A stretch of 64,000 bases of DNA from an uncultured Eubacteriales bacterium (GTDB lineage Bacteria > Bacillota > Clostridia > Oscillospirales > Acutalibacteraceae), in contig CAKSIG010000002.1 in the NCBI GenBank assembly GCA_934463035.1, positions 62,001-126,000 on the forward strand, given 5' to 3'. The notes below the pieces were generated by a model that had not been told where the DNA came from, made no database searches, and saw only the letters and a list, made by a program, of their open reading frames with translations. A program made the position numbers and the translations under genes. The stretch's first letter is position 1, and every line of letters begins with the position of its first letter. Below are positions 17,693 to 26,796 of this stretch, one piece after another.

Positions 17693-17795
17693 CGTTATCG
17701 GTGAGCGCTGCCTGCGGCAGATACAGCGAGGAGATAACGGCGCCGCGGTCAAAATTTGTCGCCGCTCCAAGGCGAAAACAAATTTTGGGTACCGC
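17693..17795. repeat. Two long hairpins between the tRNA-tail repeats
   Basis: Hairpin one has arms CGTTATC (17693-17699) and GATAACG (17733-17739) with inner CTGCC/GGCAG pairing. Hairpin two has arms GCGGT + CAAAATTTGT + CGCC against GGCG + ACAAATTTTG + ACCGC (17745-17795). No open frame of protein quality is present. The density of nested palindromes suggests a structured RNA or a small palindromic mobile element. Confidence 0.6.
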
Positions 17796-17815
17796 AAGAG
17801 GGGTTGCAAAGCAAC

Positions 17816-17876
17816 TTCGATCCCTTCTGCCCCTGCCAAAACAGCAAGTATCGCTTTTGCGGTGCTTGCTGTTTTT
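17816..17876 (+). repeat. 61-bp direct repeat, copy 2 (detached tRNA-Trp tail)
   Basis: An exact second copy of the tRNA-Trp 3' segment and terminator, without the 5' part of the tRNA. The 17612-17815 segment between the copies is short (about 200 bases), so if this marks an integration site the element is tiny or decayed. Confidence 0.9.
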
Positions 17877-17933
17877 ACCTTTCCGCTTTTCATTATTCTC
17901 TGTTTAAATCTGTCTATTAGGTAACAATTAAGA

Positions 17934-17990
17934 GGTGACGCGTCCGTTACGCAGATGACTTTGACTCTTATCAAAAAGTTCAAGGTCACC
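17934..17990. other. Possible structured element (GGTGAC ... GTCACC)
   Basis: Arms GGTGAC (17934-17939) and GTCACC (17985-17990) enclose a GCGT-CCGTT-ACGC hairpin and a second weaker hairpin. It lies in the gene-free stretch 17612-18095, of which the rest shows no coding potential. It may be the end of the palindromic element or a separate RNA. Confidence 0.35.
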
Positions 17991-18019
17991 CATAAAACAA
18001 GCAAGAAATCCCTTTACAC

Positions 18020-18053
18020 AAAAATCTCCCGTTCTTTTGAACGGGAGATTTTT
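18020..18053. terminator. Terminator after the GH94 gene
   Basis: Arms AAAATCTCCCGTTC and GAACGGGAGATTTT with a TTTT loop and T runs on both sides, 40 bases past the GH94 stop on the minus strand. Confidence 0.85.
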
Positions 18054-18095
18054 AGTTTTTTTATAAGCCTGACAAATTAAAAGTAACGGTAAGCA

Positions 18096-20441
18096 TTAAT
18101 ACTCAATTTCAATTTTTACCTTTTCTTTGCCTTCAAGCATATCGGCGCTTACAAAGTTGCCATCAATACGTATTCCGTCAACTATAAGGGCTTTGGCTCT
18201 GGCGCCGCTTTTCGGTATTGCTGGCGATACAACCTCGCACTTTACTCCGCGGTAAAGTCTTTCGTAAGAGAAGCCGTTCCACTCTTTCGGAACGCACGGG
18301 TCGATTATTACGCCATCATAATCGGGACGGAAACCGAGGATATACTGAGAAGCCGCCAAGAACATCCAGCTTGCGGTTCCGCTGAGCCACGAGCCGACGC
18401 CCGCACCGTATCTCTTATGCGCGGGGCCTATCATCGAAGACGAATAAACATACGGTTCAACCATACATTGATCTGCCCTGTCGTTACGAATCGGCGGCAA
18501 TTCCCTATGGTAAAGCGAATACGCCTGTTCGCTTCTGTTAAGCAGAGTTTCGGCGATAACTGCCCACGTGCTTGCGTGGAAGAACACGCCGCCGTTTTCC
18601 CTGACGCCCGACTTAGAACCGAAATACCATTTCTTTTTAAGGTCTATTCCGGAAGAAGCAGGGGCGTGCGAACATACGCCGAGGTCGCAGAAAAGTCTGT
18701 TTTCAACGTTTTCAAACGCCGAATTGCCCTGTTCAGAGGACGGCAATCGGCTTAAAACCGCCCAAGACTGCGGATTCAAGAAAATCTTATTGTATTCGTC
18801 GGAATCGGTGCCGAATTTCTCACCGTAGTCGGTAAATCCTCTGAGGAACCATTTACCGTCCCACAGAACAGGATACGTTTTTCTGCACCATTCATAATAA
18901 TCCTCTGCCCAAGCGAGTTTTTCGCTGTCTCCCGTGTGCTTAAAGAGCCTTACCAGCTCGTAAGCGGCGTGAGCGGCCTGGAAAAATACGAAAGATGTTT
19001 CCGCTTTGCCTTTCTCTTTTGAAATCTTTGAAATACTGTCGTTCCAATCGCAGTGCAGGAACAGCGGTACGCCGTGGTCGCCTACATTCTTTCTGGTAAA
19101 TTCCAGACCTGCCTTTAAATGACCGAATACAGTTGCTTCGCCGCCGTCAATAAAGCTAACCTTTTCATCCAAGAACGAATAGTCGCCTGTTTCCTTTATG
19201 TAGGTGCATACAGAGAAGATCGACCACATCTGATCGTCAGATCTTCCGCCGCCTGAGGATTCGCCTGTTCCGGGATAATACACCGCTCTGCAACTGCCGT
19301 TACTGTACTGTATTGAAAGCAGAGTTTTTATTCTTTCCTTAGCCTCTTTCGGGACTATATGCATAACGCCCAAAACGTCCTGCATACTGTCTCTGAATCC
19401 CCAACCGCGGTCAAGTCCTCTTTCATAATACGAAATAAAGCGCGACCAGTTAAATGTCATACGGCACTGATATGGGTGCCAAATGTTAAGCATTGTGTTC
19501 ATCGCTTCATCAGGCGTATTTGCAACGAATTTTGAACTGTTAGCGCTCCAAAACGCTTTTAATTCTTCAAGCTGTTGTTTTCTTAAAGCGTTGTCGGAAG
19601 CTGCGGAGACCTGTTGCTTAATTTCGTCAAGGTCGCGGGCGTTTCCTACCGAAAACGCAAACTCCTTTTCCTCGCCCGGTTCAAGAGTTATCGGACAGCA
19701 AAAGCTGCCGCAGGCGTTATCGGCATTAATGTCGGTATTGCCGCAAAAACCGTTTTCGACCGCTATCGGGCAGGATTCGTCCCTGTATCTGCCTAAAAAC
19801 GCGTCGCGCTCGCAGTCGTAACTCTCGATTTCAAGATCAGTCGCTATATAGCTGAGAAGACGTTCTTCGTCTATAAAGTCGTCAGAGGGATTGAACACAA
19901 GCGCGTTTCCTTCCCTATGAGCATCGCAGAAATATCTCGGCCAATCGCACTCAATATCGTACTTTGCAATATAGGAGCTGAATTCTATGTAGCTGAAAAT
20001 TTTAAGAGTCTTTTTTTCATTAGAATTATTTTTGAGTTTTACACTCCAAAGCTCATAATGAGTATCTTTCGGAATGTAGTAGCATATTTCGCTCTTAACA
20101 CCGTCTTTTTCAGCGGATATAGTTGTATAGCCCATTCCGTGCCTTGCTTCGTAGAAATCGAGCTTTTTACGCACGGGCTGCCAAGTAGGCGACCAAACCT
20201 CGCCGCTTTTTGTGTCCTTAAAGTAAAGATATCTTCCGGGTCTGTCCTGCGGTACGTTATTAAAATTATACCTTGTTATACGAAAACTGCCGGGATCCCT
20301 GTCAAATATTAATCCGCCTGCATTGTTGGAAATTATACTGCTGAACTGACCGTTGCCGAGATAGTTCATCCACGGCGCGGGCGTGTCGGGTCTTGTGATA
20401 ACATATTCCCGATTTTTATTGTCAAAGTATCCATACTCCAT
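18096..20441 (-). CDS. GH94 disaccharide phosphorylase (cellobiose/chitobiose type)
   Basis: A 781-residue cytoplasmic enzyme. The start MEYGYFDNKNREYVITRPDT is a strong GH94 signature shared with cellobiose and chitobiose phosphorylases. The D-W-N-D motif near residue 464 carries the catalytic acid, and the C-terminal P-D-Y-D-G-V-I-I-D-P-C-V-P segment closes the (alpha/alpha)6 and beta-sandwich architecture. GH94 enzymes split beta-linked disaccharides with phosphate, saving ATP by giving sugar 1-phosphate. Proximity to GH20 and SASA genes favours an N-acetylated substrate, but the residues R-Y-N-F-N-N-V-P follow the cellobiose type more closely, so specificity is open. SD GAGGGGA precedes the start. 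Confidence 0.85.
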   Translation of the reverse strand: MEYGYFDNKNREYVITRPDTPAPWMNYLGNGQFSSIISNNAGGLIFDRDPGSFRITRYNFNNVPQDRPGRYLYFKDTKSGEVWSPTWQPVRKKLDFYEARHGMGYTTISAEKDGVKSEICYYIPKDTHYELWSVKLKNNSNEKKTLKIFSYIEFSSYIAKYDIECDWPRYFCDAHREGNALVFNPSDDFIDEERLLSYIATDLEIESYDCERDAFLGRYRDESCPIAVENGFCGNTDINADNACGSFCCPITLEPGEEKEFAFSVGNARDLDEIKQQVSAASDNALRKQQLEELKAFWSANSSKFVANTPDEAMNTMLNIWHPYQCRMTFNWSRFISYYERGLDRGWGFRDSMQDVLGVMHIVPKEAKERIKTLLSIQYSNGSCRAVYYPGTGESSGGGRSDDQMWSIFSVCTYIKETGDYSFLDEKVSFIDGGEATVFGHLKAGLEFTRKNVGDHGVPLFLHCDWNDSISKISKEKGKAETSFVFFQAAHAAYELVRLFKHTGDSEKLAWAEDYYEWCRKTYPVLWDGKWFLRGFTDYGEKFGTDSDEYNKIFLNPQSWAVLSRLPSSEQGNSAFENVENRLFCDLGVCSHAPASSGIDLKKKWYFGSKSGVRENGGVFFHASTWAVIAETLLNRSEQAYSLYHRELPPIRNDRADQCMVEPYVYSSSMIGPAHKRYGAGVGSWLSGTASWMFLAASQYILGFRPDYDGVIIDPCVPKEWNGFSYERLYRGVKCEVVSPAIPKSGARAKALIVDGIRIDGNFVSADMLEGKEKVKIEIEY

Positions 20442-20527
20442 TATTTTTTCCCCTCTCTTAGAAGTACTGTAATTATATCACAGTATAAGCGTTTTTCAAA
20501 GGATTATTTTTACAATTTAGGAACGGC

Positions 20528-22099
20528 CTATATTTTCCTCAGGTTCATATCCACCCTGCCGTTTATTCCGCTGACCGACCCTTTCGAGGTGTACTGCCAA
20601 GCAATGTAAGGTATACCCTTTACCTTTGAGGCTTCTTCGGTATAATACGCTATCCAAATGCTTTCATTTGCAACCCTTGAACCTTCAAGATAATTATTGT
20701 AATAATTAAAATACGTATATACTCCTGCCGAAAAACCGCCCGCTCTTATCGTATTTACAAATGCAAGCGCGTTATTTGTTCTCTGCGTCTTATTTAATCC
20801 CGCCACTCTGTCGCCGACGTGTTCAATATCACAGTAAACAGGAAGTTGCAGTCCTTTGCCGCTGAGCGCCCCTAAAACCAGATTTGCTTCCTCAATAGCC
20901 TCGGCTTCGTTTGCGGCAACCGAGTAAAAATAAACTCCGCATTTTATTCCGTATTTTTGAGCGTCTCTCAGATTTTTCTCAAAACAGCTGTCTATACACA
21001 ACCTGCCTGTTTCATATCCTCGGTAACCTATTCTTATATATGCAAATTCTATTCCCGCCTTTTTGACCTTTGCCCAATCTATGCTTCCCTGATGGCTCGA
21101 AACATCAATTCCGACCTCACAGTCCTTAACGCCGGTGATAGGGTCAAAATGATAACGTATTCCGTTTATTTCTGCATAACCTGTTACAAATTTTCCGCCG
21201 TGCACATAATAGGTCTTTCCGTCAACCGTATTAAAGCCTTCCTTGAAAATCCTGCCGTCGGGCAAAGCAACCTCTATCGGGAACTTACGCTTATAATCGT
21301 CCTTTTTAACAACTATATTTTCTTCCGCCAAAACGTAACCCTCAAATGTCTCTCCGCCAAGCTCCTTATTCTCATAAGTTGTGGGATCATATTTGACCTT
21401 ATAAAATACTAGCTTAGTGTTTTCAGGCAATTCGGGTTCGCTGCCTCCCGAAATATCCGAGTTTTCTGTATTCTCACTGCTTTCGGGATTCTCCGAAACT
21501 TCGGAAGATGAAACTTCGGAACTGCTTTCATCTTCCTTTTTTATTTCTATTGTTTCGGTTGAAATATAATCATACACCTTTTCTTTTTCAAGTACATATG
21601 TCGAAACGTCTTCTTTGTTTGCGGTTTTGTAAACGGGTCTTTCTTCGCTTACCGTCACGACCGAGACCTCTTTTATATCAAATTGCTGTTCGCTGTTAAT
21701 AATTCTTGTAAGAGATGATGAAGGTGTTTCATCTTCGGTTACGGGGCGAGCCTGCTTTTGGGGGTCTTCCTTCGGCTGAGCCTTATACTTTGATGATTTT
21801 AAAGCGTCTTTTATAGGCTTAGGCTGAGGAACCGCAACCGAAGCCGTTTCGGAAGATGACGGCAGCTCCGACTCAGGCTGTTCTTCCGAAGATATTGCTT
21901 CACTTGAAACGTTTTTAATCGGTTCTTTTTTTATAACAGGCTCAGCGCTTTTTCTGCTCTTAATAATTATTACCGCCGACAAAGAGCCTATAAGAACGAC
22001 TGCCGCACAAGCTACGCTTACGGACGCGACAAGGTGAGCACGCATAAATCCCGTTGCTTTTCTGAAAAAAGTAATCATCTTTTTATAAATTGTTTCCAT
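20528..22099 (-). CDS. Membrane-anchored GH25 lysozyme-like hydrolase
   Basis: A 523-residue surface protein starting at the ATG behind AGGTGG (an in-frame GTG four codons upstream overlaps that site). One transmembrane anchor lies at about residues 24-46, followed by a long Ser/Glu/Pro-rich wall-spanning linker, a choline-binding-like repeat segment (NTVDGKTYYVHGGKFVTGYA) near 275-315, and the GH25 muramidase barrel from about 325 to the end. G-I-D-V-S-S-H-Q-G and Y-C-D-I-E-H carry the catalytic acidic residues. It should cut the glycan strands of peptidoglycan outside the membrane. It stands as a single gene. Confidence 0.85.
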   Translation of the reverse strand: METIYKKMITFFRKATGFMRAHLVASVSVACAAVVLIGSLSAVIIIKSRKSAEPVIKKEPIKNVSSEAISSEEQPESELPSSSETASVAVPQPKPIKDALKSSKYKAQPKEDPQKQARPVTEDETPSSSLTRIINSEQQFDIKEVSVVTVSEERPVYKTANKEDVSTYVLEKEKVYDYISTETIEIKKEDESSSEVSSSEVSENPESSENTENSDISGGSEPELPENTKLVFYKVKYDPTTYENKELGGETFEGYVLAEENIVVKKDDYKRKFPIEVALPDGRIFKEGFNTVDGKTYYVHGGKFVTGYAEINGIRYHFDPITGVKDCEVGIDVSSHQGSIDWAKVKKAGIEFAYIRIGYRGYETGRLCIDSCFEKNLRDAQKYGIKCGVYFYSVAANEAEAIEEANLVLGALSGKGLQLPVYCDIEHVGDRVAGLNKTQRTNNALAFVNTIRAGGFSAGVYTYFNYYNNYLEGSRVANESIWIAYYTEEASKVKGIPYIAWQYTSKGSVSGINGRVDMNLRKI

Positions 22100-22276
22100 T
22101 GTAACTTCCACCTAAATTAAAATCCTTTTTATGATACCACAATTCCGTTATCAATTCAACTTTAAACGGAGGATTTTTTGTTTGGAAATTTTTATTAAAT
22201 CCCTTTTAATATTTCTTTCTGTGGTGTATAATGAATTAGATTTACGGGGCAGCCCGAATTACAGCGAGGTAACGAA

Positions 22277-24016
22277 ATGAAATTCTGTGAAAGATTAAAC
22301 GCTTATATGGCCGAATTGTCCTGCACGGCAAAGGATTTGAGTTCGCTTTCAGGCGTATCAACGGCGACATTCAGCCGATATAGGAGCGGCGAACGCCTGC
22401 CTGAATACGGTTCGGCAGGTTTTGATAATCTGTGCAATGCTATTGCCCGTATCGCCGAGGGTATCCCAACGGTAAATATAACGGCCACGTCGGTAAAAGA
22501 AGAATTTCTTAAATGCGAGGACTTTATTTCGACCGATAAGGAACTGCTCAGACAAAACTTCAATACGCTCATCACCTCACTTAACATAAGTCTGAGCCGT
22601 TTAAGCAAACATACAAGTTATGACACCTCAACTGTTTTCCGCATACGCAACGGCACAAGGCGCCCATCAAACCCCGAGCAATTCGCCGATGTTATTTCGA
22701 CCTTTATAGCGCGTGAATTAAAATCGCCGTCGGAAATCCTGGCAATTTCCGAGCTTATAGGATGCGAGGCGGACGACATAGCGGACCAATCGGTACGTTA
22801 TAAAAAACTGAAAAGCTGGCTGCTTGAAAGCCGTGGTAAAAAAGCCGAGAATAACAGCGTTTCAAAATTCTTGAACAAGCTCGATGAATTCGATCTGAAC
22901 GAATACATAAAGTCCATTCATTTTGATGAGCTTAAAGTGCCGTCCCTGCCGTTTCAAATTCCGACCTCAAAGACCTATTTCGGGTTGAAAGAAATGATGT
23001 CAAGCGAACTTGACTTTTTAAAGGCGACGGTTCTTTCAAAATCAAACGAGCCTGTCACTATGTACAGCGATATGCCTATGACTGAAATGGCGAACGATCC
23101 CGAGTTTCCGAAAAAATGGATGTTTGGTATGGCTATGATGCTTAAAAAGGGACTGCACCTTAACCAGATACATAACTTGGACCGTTCCTTTGAAGATATG
23201 ATGCTCGGCCTTGAAAGCTGGATACCTATGTATATGACGGGACAAATATCTCCGTATTATTTTAAAGGTATTCAAAACAATGCGTTCTTGCATCTGCTGA
23301 AAGTATCAGGCGCCGCGGCTTTGTCTGGCGAAGCCGTTACAGGCTATCATTCGGACGGAAAATACTACCTTACTAAACAAAAAAAGGAAATAGAGTATTA
23401 CCGAAAACGCGCAGACGAGCTTTTAAGCAACGCTTATCCGCTTATGAACATATACCTCAGCGAAAACTCAAACGAGCTTAACGCTTTTCTGCTTTCAGAT
23501 TCGCATAAATCGGGAAAACGCAGAAGTATTTTGTCAACGCTGCCGCTTTATACTATGGAAGAATCTCTGTTAGACTCAATTCTCAGGCGCAACGGCATTA
23601 AAGATGCGGAAGCCGAGCGCATAAAAGAATGTGCCGCGGCAATGCGTTCGCGTACCGAAACCGTTCTTAAAGATAATTTGATTGAAGACGAGATTTCAGC
23701 GATAAATGAGGAGGAATTCTGCGAAAAACCGCCTTACGTTGACCTGTCGGAAATATTCTGTGAAAAACAAATATCCTACACCTATGAAGAATATTGCCAA
23801 CACCTTAAAAGCACCGAAGAATTTGCGAAAACCCACCTTAACTACTCATTTAAAATGACGGAGTCGCACGCGTTTTGCAATCTGCAAATACTTATGCACG
23901 AGGGAAGCTGGGCAATGGTATCTAAGGGTAAATCGCCTGTGATACACTTTGTTATACACCACCCCAAGCTGAGAGGGGCAATAGAAAAATTCATTCCTCC
24001 CGTTGTTGAGGAATAA
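22277..24016 (+). CDS. Large protein with two N-terminal XRE-like HTH domains, unknown function
   Basis: A 579-residue protein that I do not recognise as a named family. Residues about 8-60 (LSSLSGVSTATFSRYRSGER) and 100-150 (LSKHTSYDTSTVFRIRNGTR) are two tandem lambda-repressor-like HTH units. The remaining 430 residues are mixed and mostly helical, with methionine-rich stretches near 250-310 and no enzyme motif I could name. There is no signal peptide. A TATAAT at 22227-22232 may be the -10. The gene is monocistronic with a strong terminator. It could be a sensory regulator whose large C-terminal half binds a ligand or protein. Confidence 0.75.
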   Translation: MKFCERLNAYMAELSCTAKDLSSLSGVSTATFSRYRSGERLPEYGSAGFDNLCNAIARIAEGIPTVNITATSVKEEFLKCEDFISTDKELLRQNFNTLITSLNISLSRLSKHTSYDTSTVFRIRNGTRRPSNPEQFADVISTFIARELKSPSEILAISELIGCEADDIADQSVRYKKLKSWLLESRGKKAENNSVSKFLNKLDEFDLNEYIKSIHFDELKVPSLPFQIPTSKTYFGLKEMMSSELDFLKATVLSKSNEPVTMYSDMPMTEMANDPEFPKKWMFGMAMMLKKGLHLNQIHNLDRSFEDMMLGLESWIPMYMTGQISPYYFKGIQNNAFLHLLKVSGAAALSGEAVTGYHSDGKYYLTKQKKEIEYYRKRADELLSNAYPLMNIYLSENSNELNAFLLSDSHKSGKRRSILSTLPLYTMEESLLDSILRRNGIKDAEAERIKECAAAMRSRTETVLKDNLIEDEISAINEEEFCEKPPYVDLSEIFCEKQISYTYEEYCQHLKSTEEFAKTHLNYSFKMTESHAFCNLQILMHEGSWAMVSKGKSPVIHFVIHHPKLRGAIEKFIPPVVEE

Positions 24017-24021
24017 CAGCA

Positions 24022-24051
24022 AAGAGCTGCCGCGATTATACGGCAGCTCTT
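24022..24051. terminator. Terminator after the double-HTH gene
   Basis: Arms AAGAGCTGCCG / CGGCAGCTCTT followed by an AT-rich run. Confidence 0.8.
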
Positions 24052-24084
24052 AATTATATACATTTTTAATCGGCGAAAATTAAA

Positions 24085-24294
24085 TTATGCATTCTCACCT
24101 GCTACCGCTCTGTCACGGAACAAGAGTGATATGCACCATATACCTGCCAAAGCTATGACCGTATATATGATTCGGCTTATTATTGCTGTCGGTCCCCCGC
24201 ATATCCACGCAACGAGGTCAAACTCAAACAAGCCTACAAGACCCCAGTTAAGCGAACCGATAATTACAAGTATAAGACAGATTTTATCAAACAT
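24085..24294 (-). CDS. DUF378 small membrane protein
   Basis: A 69-residue protein with two transmembrane helices. L-V-I-I-G-S-L-N-W-G-L-V-G-L-F-E-F-D-L-V is the DUF378 signature. The ATG at 24294 follows GAAGGGAG at a good distance; longer in-frame starts upstream run through the spore-gene terminator and are not credible. Function is unknown; homologs occur in many spore-formers. It lies downstream of the spore protein gene, but a hairpin separates them. Confidence 0.85.
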   Translation of the reverse strand: MFDKICLILVIIGSLNWGLVGLFEFDLVAWICGGPTAIISRIIYTVIALAGIWCISLLFRDRAVAGENA

Positions 24295-24354
24295 AATTTC
24301 AACTCCCTTCTGTGAACATAGTTTGTGCAGTATTAACCGTTTTATACATAAAAT

Positions 24355-24378
24355 CGAACACCTCCGAAGAGGTGTTCG
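24355..24378. terminator. Terminator after the spore protein gene
   Basis: Arms CGAACACCTC / GAGGTGTTCG around CGAA, between the SASP and DUF378 genes. Confidence 0.8.
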
Positions 24379-24397
24379 CAAAAGTTAAAAAAGAATC

Positions 24398-24577
24398 TTA
24401 TTTCATGCTGTTTTCGTAAGATTCGATCATCTTTTTAACCATCTGACCGCCGATAGAACCAGCCTGCTTAGCAGTCAAATCACCGTTGTAACCCTGTTTA
24501 AGGTTTACGCCAACCTCGTTAGCGGCCTCCATCTTAAAACGATTGAGAGCGTCCTTAGCTTCTGCTACCTTTGCCAT
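24398..24577 (-). CDS. Alpha/beta-type small acid-soluble spore protein
   Basis: A 59-residue protein, beginning MAKVAEAKDALNRFKMEAAN. The segments N-E-V-G-V-N-L-K-Q-G-Y-N-G-D-L-T-A and A-G-S-I-G-G-Q-M-V-K-K-M-I are the two signature regions of alpha/beta SASP, which coat spore DNA and protect it from UV and heat; the E-x-G germination-protease site is in the first. AAGGAG precedes the ATG. Expression is expected in the forespore under sigma-G, but no clean sigma-G promoter could be assigned. This is the main direct evidence that the organism forms spores. Confidence 0.95.
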   Translation of the reverse strand: MAKVAEAKDALNRFKMEAANEVGVNLKQGYNGDLTAKQAGSIGGQMVKKMIESYENSMK

Positions 24578-24682
24578 AACTTTTTCACTCCTTTTTTGTT
24601 TTTTGCGTTTGCATTACTATTTTGTGTTTATCATTCAATATTATTAAAGGCAAATTTTGCGACTTTTTCTAATTTGTAGAAT

Positions 24683-24722
24683 AAAATAACGTGTCACATA
24701 ATTTTATGTGACACGTTATTTT
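24683..24722. terminator. Long terminator hairpin after the sensor kinase gene
   Basis: Perfect 18-base-scale arms beginning AAAATAACGTGTCACATA and ending in ACGTTATTTT, three bases before the kinase stop on the minus strand. Confidence 0.85.
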
Positions 24723-24724
24723 GT

Positions 24725-26035
24725 TTAGACACAGGCAAGACTCATACTGATATCTACCACGAATTTTTTGTTTTTGCAGACGAGCTTTAAATCGCCGTCG
24801 TGCTTTTTGACGGTCTGATTGAGCGAATATATTCCGAACCCGTGAAGCTGTTTATTATCTTTCGTTGTTTCAACCGTATTGTTGATAATTGTTACATCGC
24901 GGTTTGTCGGATTGGATATTCTGATAAACATAAATCCGTTTCCGCTTTCGCATCTTACGTCTATTGTCTTCGTTTCTTTTGAATTTATTTTTTGACAGGC
25001 TTCTATTGCGTTGTCAAGCGTATTTCCGAATATAACGCAAAGCTCGGTAGCGTCTATACCGTTTGAGGGAACGGAGCCCTCAAATTTTATTACCGCGTTT
25101 GCCTCCGCCGATTTTTGCTGTTTGTCAACCAACAGCGCATCCACTATGCCGTTGCCCGTATCAAAGCCGAGAACAAAGTCGGTCGAGCCGTAAATATCGT
25201 TCTTTATTTTTTCAAGAACCTCGACAGCTTCATCGGGCTTCCCATCGGCTATTAATGCCTTTACGCCTAAACTGATATTTTTAAAATCGTGTCTGAATCT
25301 TCTCAGTTCAAAATTCGCCTTTGCAATCGCGGTGTAGTGCTCCGCCTGATTTGCTATTTGCGTTTCGTAATTTCTGGTAAGATGTTTTAAGTATGTATTG
25401 GTCGCCGAGTTTAAAACAAGTATCGGGTATGAGATACTTAAAAGAACTATCATCCATACAAGCGTTATACAGCCGAAATATATAAATTTTGAGCTTCTTA
25501 AAGTTGCAGGAGCCTCGCAAGCAAGATACACCCAACCGACTATAAAAACGCAAAGTAGCACCGTGAAAAGAAGTAACAACTTAACTTTCTTTGATGTCCA
25601 ATTAATTACCAACTTTATTTTTTCGGAAATATTAGTACAACAAACAATTATACTCAGCACCAGCATAACTAAAAACGGTGCAAATTCAATACATATCTTT
25701 ATAATTTGATTTTTGGGCAAAAAGAAGAGGAAACAAAAAGAGAAAATAATATTAAAAACGTACATTAAACAGAACACATAAATCAATTGTACCGCTTTTA
25801 CTTCTTCAAGCAAAAATTTTGAGCAAAGCAACGGAATTGTAAATGATACTGCAAGCAATAACAATTCCTTGTAAGGTGCTAAGGTAATGAGTTTGTAAAC
25901 CGTTAAAATCGGCAACATTGCCAATAAAGAAACAAATACGGCATTTTTCCTGAGCGAACAGTCAAGCAGTTTCACTGAAATCAGCGATAACACAATTAAG
26001 TAAACATACGTTTCAACGGTATATAGTATAAACAT
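24725..26035 (-). CDS. AgrC-like sensor histidine kinase (GHKL type)
   Basis: A 436-residue membrane kinase. Six or seven hydrophobic helices fill residues 1-205, then R-F-R-H-D-F-K-N near residue 248 holds the phospho-accepting histidine, and a C-terminal GHKL ATPase domain follows (N-T-L-D-N-A-I-E-A-C as the N box, H-G-F-G-I-Y-S-L-N as the G box). This layout is that of peptide-sensing AgrC/ComD kinases. It begins two bases after the LytTR response regulator stop, so the pair is one operon. No agrB or agrD gene is beside it; the nearest peptide candidate is the divergent micropeptide at 26856. Confidence 0.88.
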   Translation of the reverse strand: MFILYTVETYVYLIVLSLISVKLLDCSLRKNAVFVSLLAMLPILTVYKLITLAPYKELLLLAVSFTIPLLCSKFLLEEVKAVQLIYVFCLMYVFNIIFSFCFLFFLPKNQIIKICIEFAPFLVMLVLSIIVCCTNISEKIKLVINWTSKKVKLLLLFTVLLCVFIVGWVYLACEAPATLRSSKFIYFGCITLVWMIVLLSISYPILVLNSATNTYLKHLTRNYETQIANQAEHYTAIAKANFELRRFRHDFKNISLGVKALIADGKPDEAVEVLEKIKNDIYGSTDFVLGFDTGNGIVDALLVDKQQKSAEANAVIKFEGSVPSNGIDATELCVIFGNTLDNAIEACQKINSKETKTIDVRCESGNGFMFIRISNPTNRDVTIINNTVETTKDNKQLHGFGIYSLNQTVKKHDGDLKLVCKNKKFVVDISMSLACV

Positions 26036-26037
26036 AG

Positions 26038-26745
26038 CTAAAATCTTACGTAGTAATCCTTTACAAAATTCATATATACTTTCTTAAAATCGGAAATGCG
26101 GTTTCTGCCCACAACAGCGGATTCGCCGTTATTCAGTTTTACCGTGTTATCCTTTAATGATGATATGCAATACATATTTACAACATAAGATTTATGTATG
26201 CGGTAAAAACAATGCGTGGGCAACAAATTGTAAACCTGTGAAATAGTTTTTGAACTGTGAATGGTATCGTCGGTCGTTCTCACTATGCAATACTTGCCGT
26301 CGCCTTCAAGATATATTATATCCTGAGCATTGACGGTTTTCTGTTCGCCGTTTTCAACCACCACAAGCGGATTAAGCAGCTTTTGCTGTTTTATATAGCT
26401 TTCCACCGCTTCATATATTTTTTCGGGATCTAACGGTTTAAGCATAAACCTGAACGGCTGAACCTCAAACGAATCAAAAACAAATTCAGGAAAAGAGGTT
26501 ATGAATACGATACTGCATATCGTATTTCTCTCACGCAGGGTGCGGGCGGCTTCCAAGCCGTTTATCCCGTTCATCTGATAATCCATAAATACAATATCAA
26601 AAACCCTGTCGGAACTTAGTAAATCCTCCCCGCTTTCATACTCAAAAATATCTATTTGTATACGCTTTTTCGTTTTGTAATCTATTAACAATTCTTTTAA
26701 GTTGCTGCGAAAAAAGCTCTCATCATCACAAATGGCAATTTGCAT
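26038..26745 (-). CDS. AgrA-like response regulator (REC-LytTR)
   Basis: A 235-residue regulator. The receiver domain covers residues 1-115 (acidic D8-D9, phospho-acceptor in V-F-M-D-Y-Q, lysine in M-L-K-P-L). The LytTR DNA-binding domain follows from about 135 (I-I-Y-L-E-G-D-G-K-Y and C-F-Y-R-I-H-K-S-Y-V-V-N). LytTR regulators of this kind switch on quorum-sensing, bacteriocin or surfactant-peptide genes. It is the first gene of the operon with the AgrC-like kinase and divergent from the 14-residue open frame. Confidence 0.9.
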   Translation of the reverse strand: MQIAICDDESFFRSNLKELLIDYKTKKRIQIDIFEYESGEDLLSSDRVFDIVFMDYQMNGINGLEAARTLRERNTICSIVFITSFPEFVFDSFEVQPFRFMLKPLDPEKIYEAVESYIKQQKLLNPLVVVENGEQKTVNAQDIIYLEGDGKYCIVRTTDDTIHSSKTISQVYNLLPTHCFYRIHKSYVVNMYCISSLKDNTVKLNNGESAVVGRNRISDFKKVYMNFVKDYYVRF

Positions 26746-26796
26746 TTTTTACCATTTCCTCCCAAATTATGCCATTTAACTCCATAAGTAATTATA

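Noticed and set aside
17534..18004. A 156-codon open frame on the minus strand across the tRNA-Trp gene
   Set aside because: It is the antisense of a tRNA and its duplicated tail; no ribosome binding site and no protein-like composition.
24590..24690. Sigma-G promoter of the spore protein gene
   Set aside because: Several AT-rich near-matches exist but none has both boxes at proper spacing.
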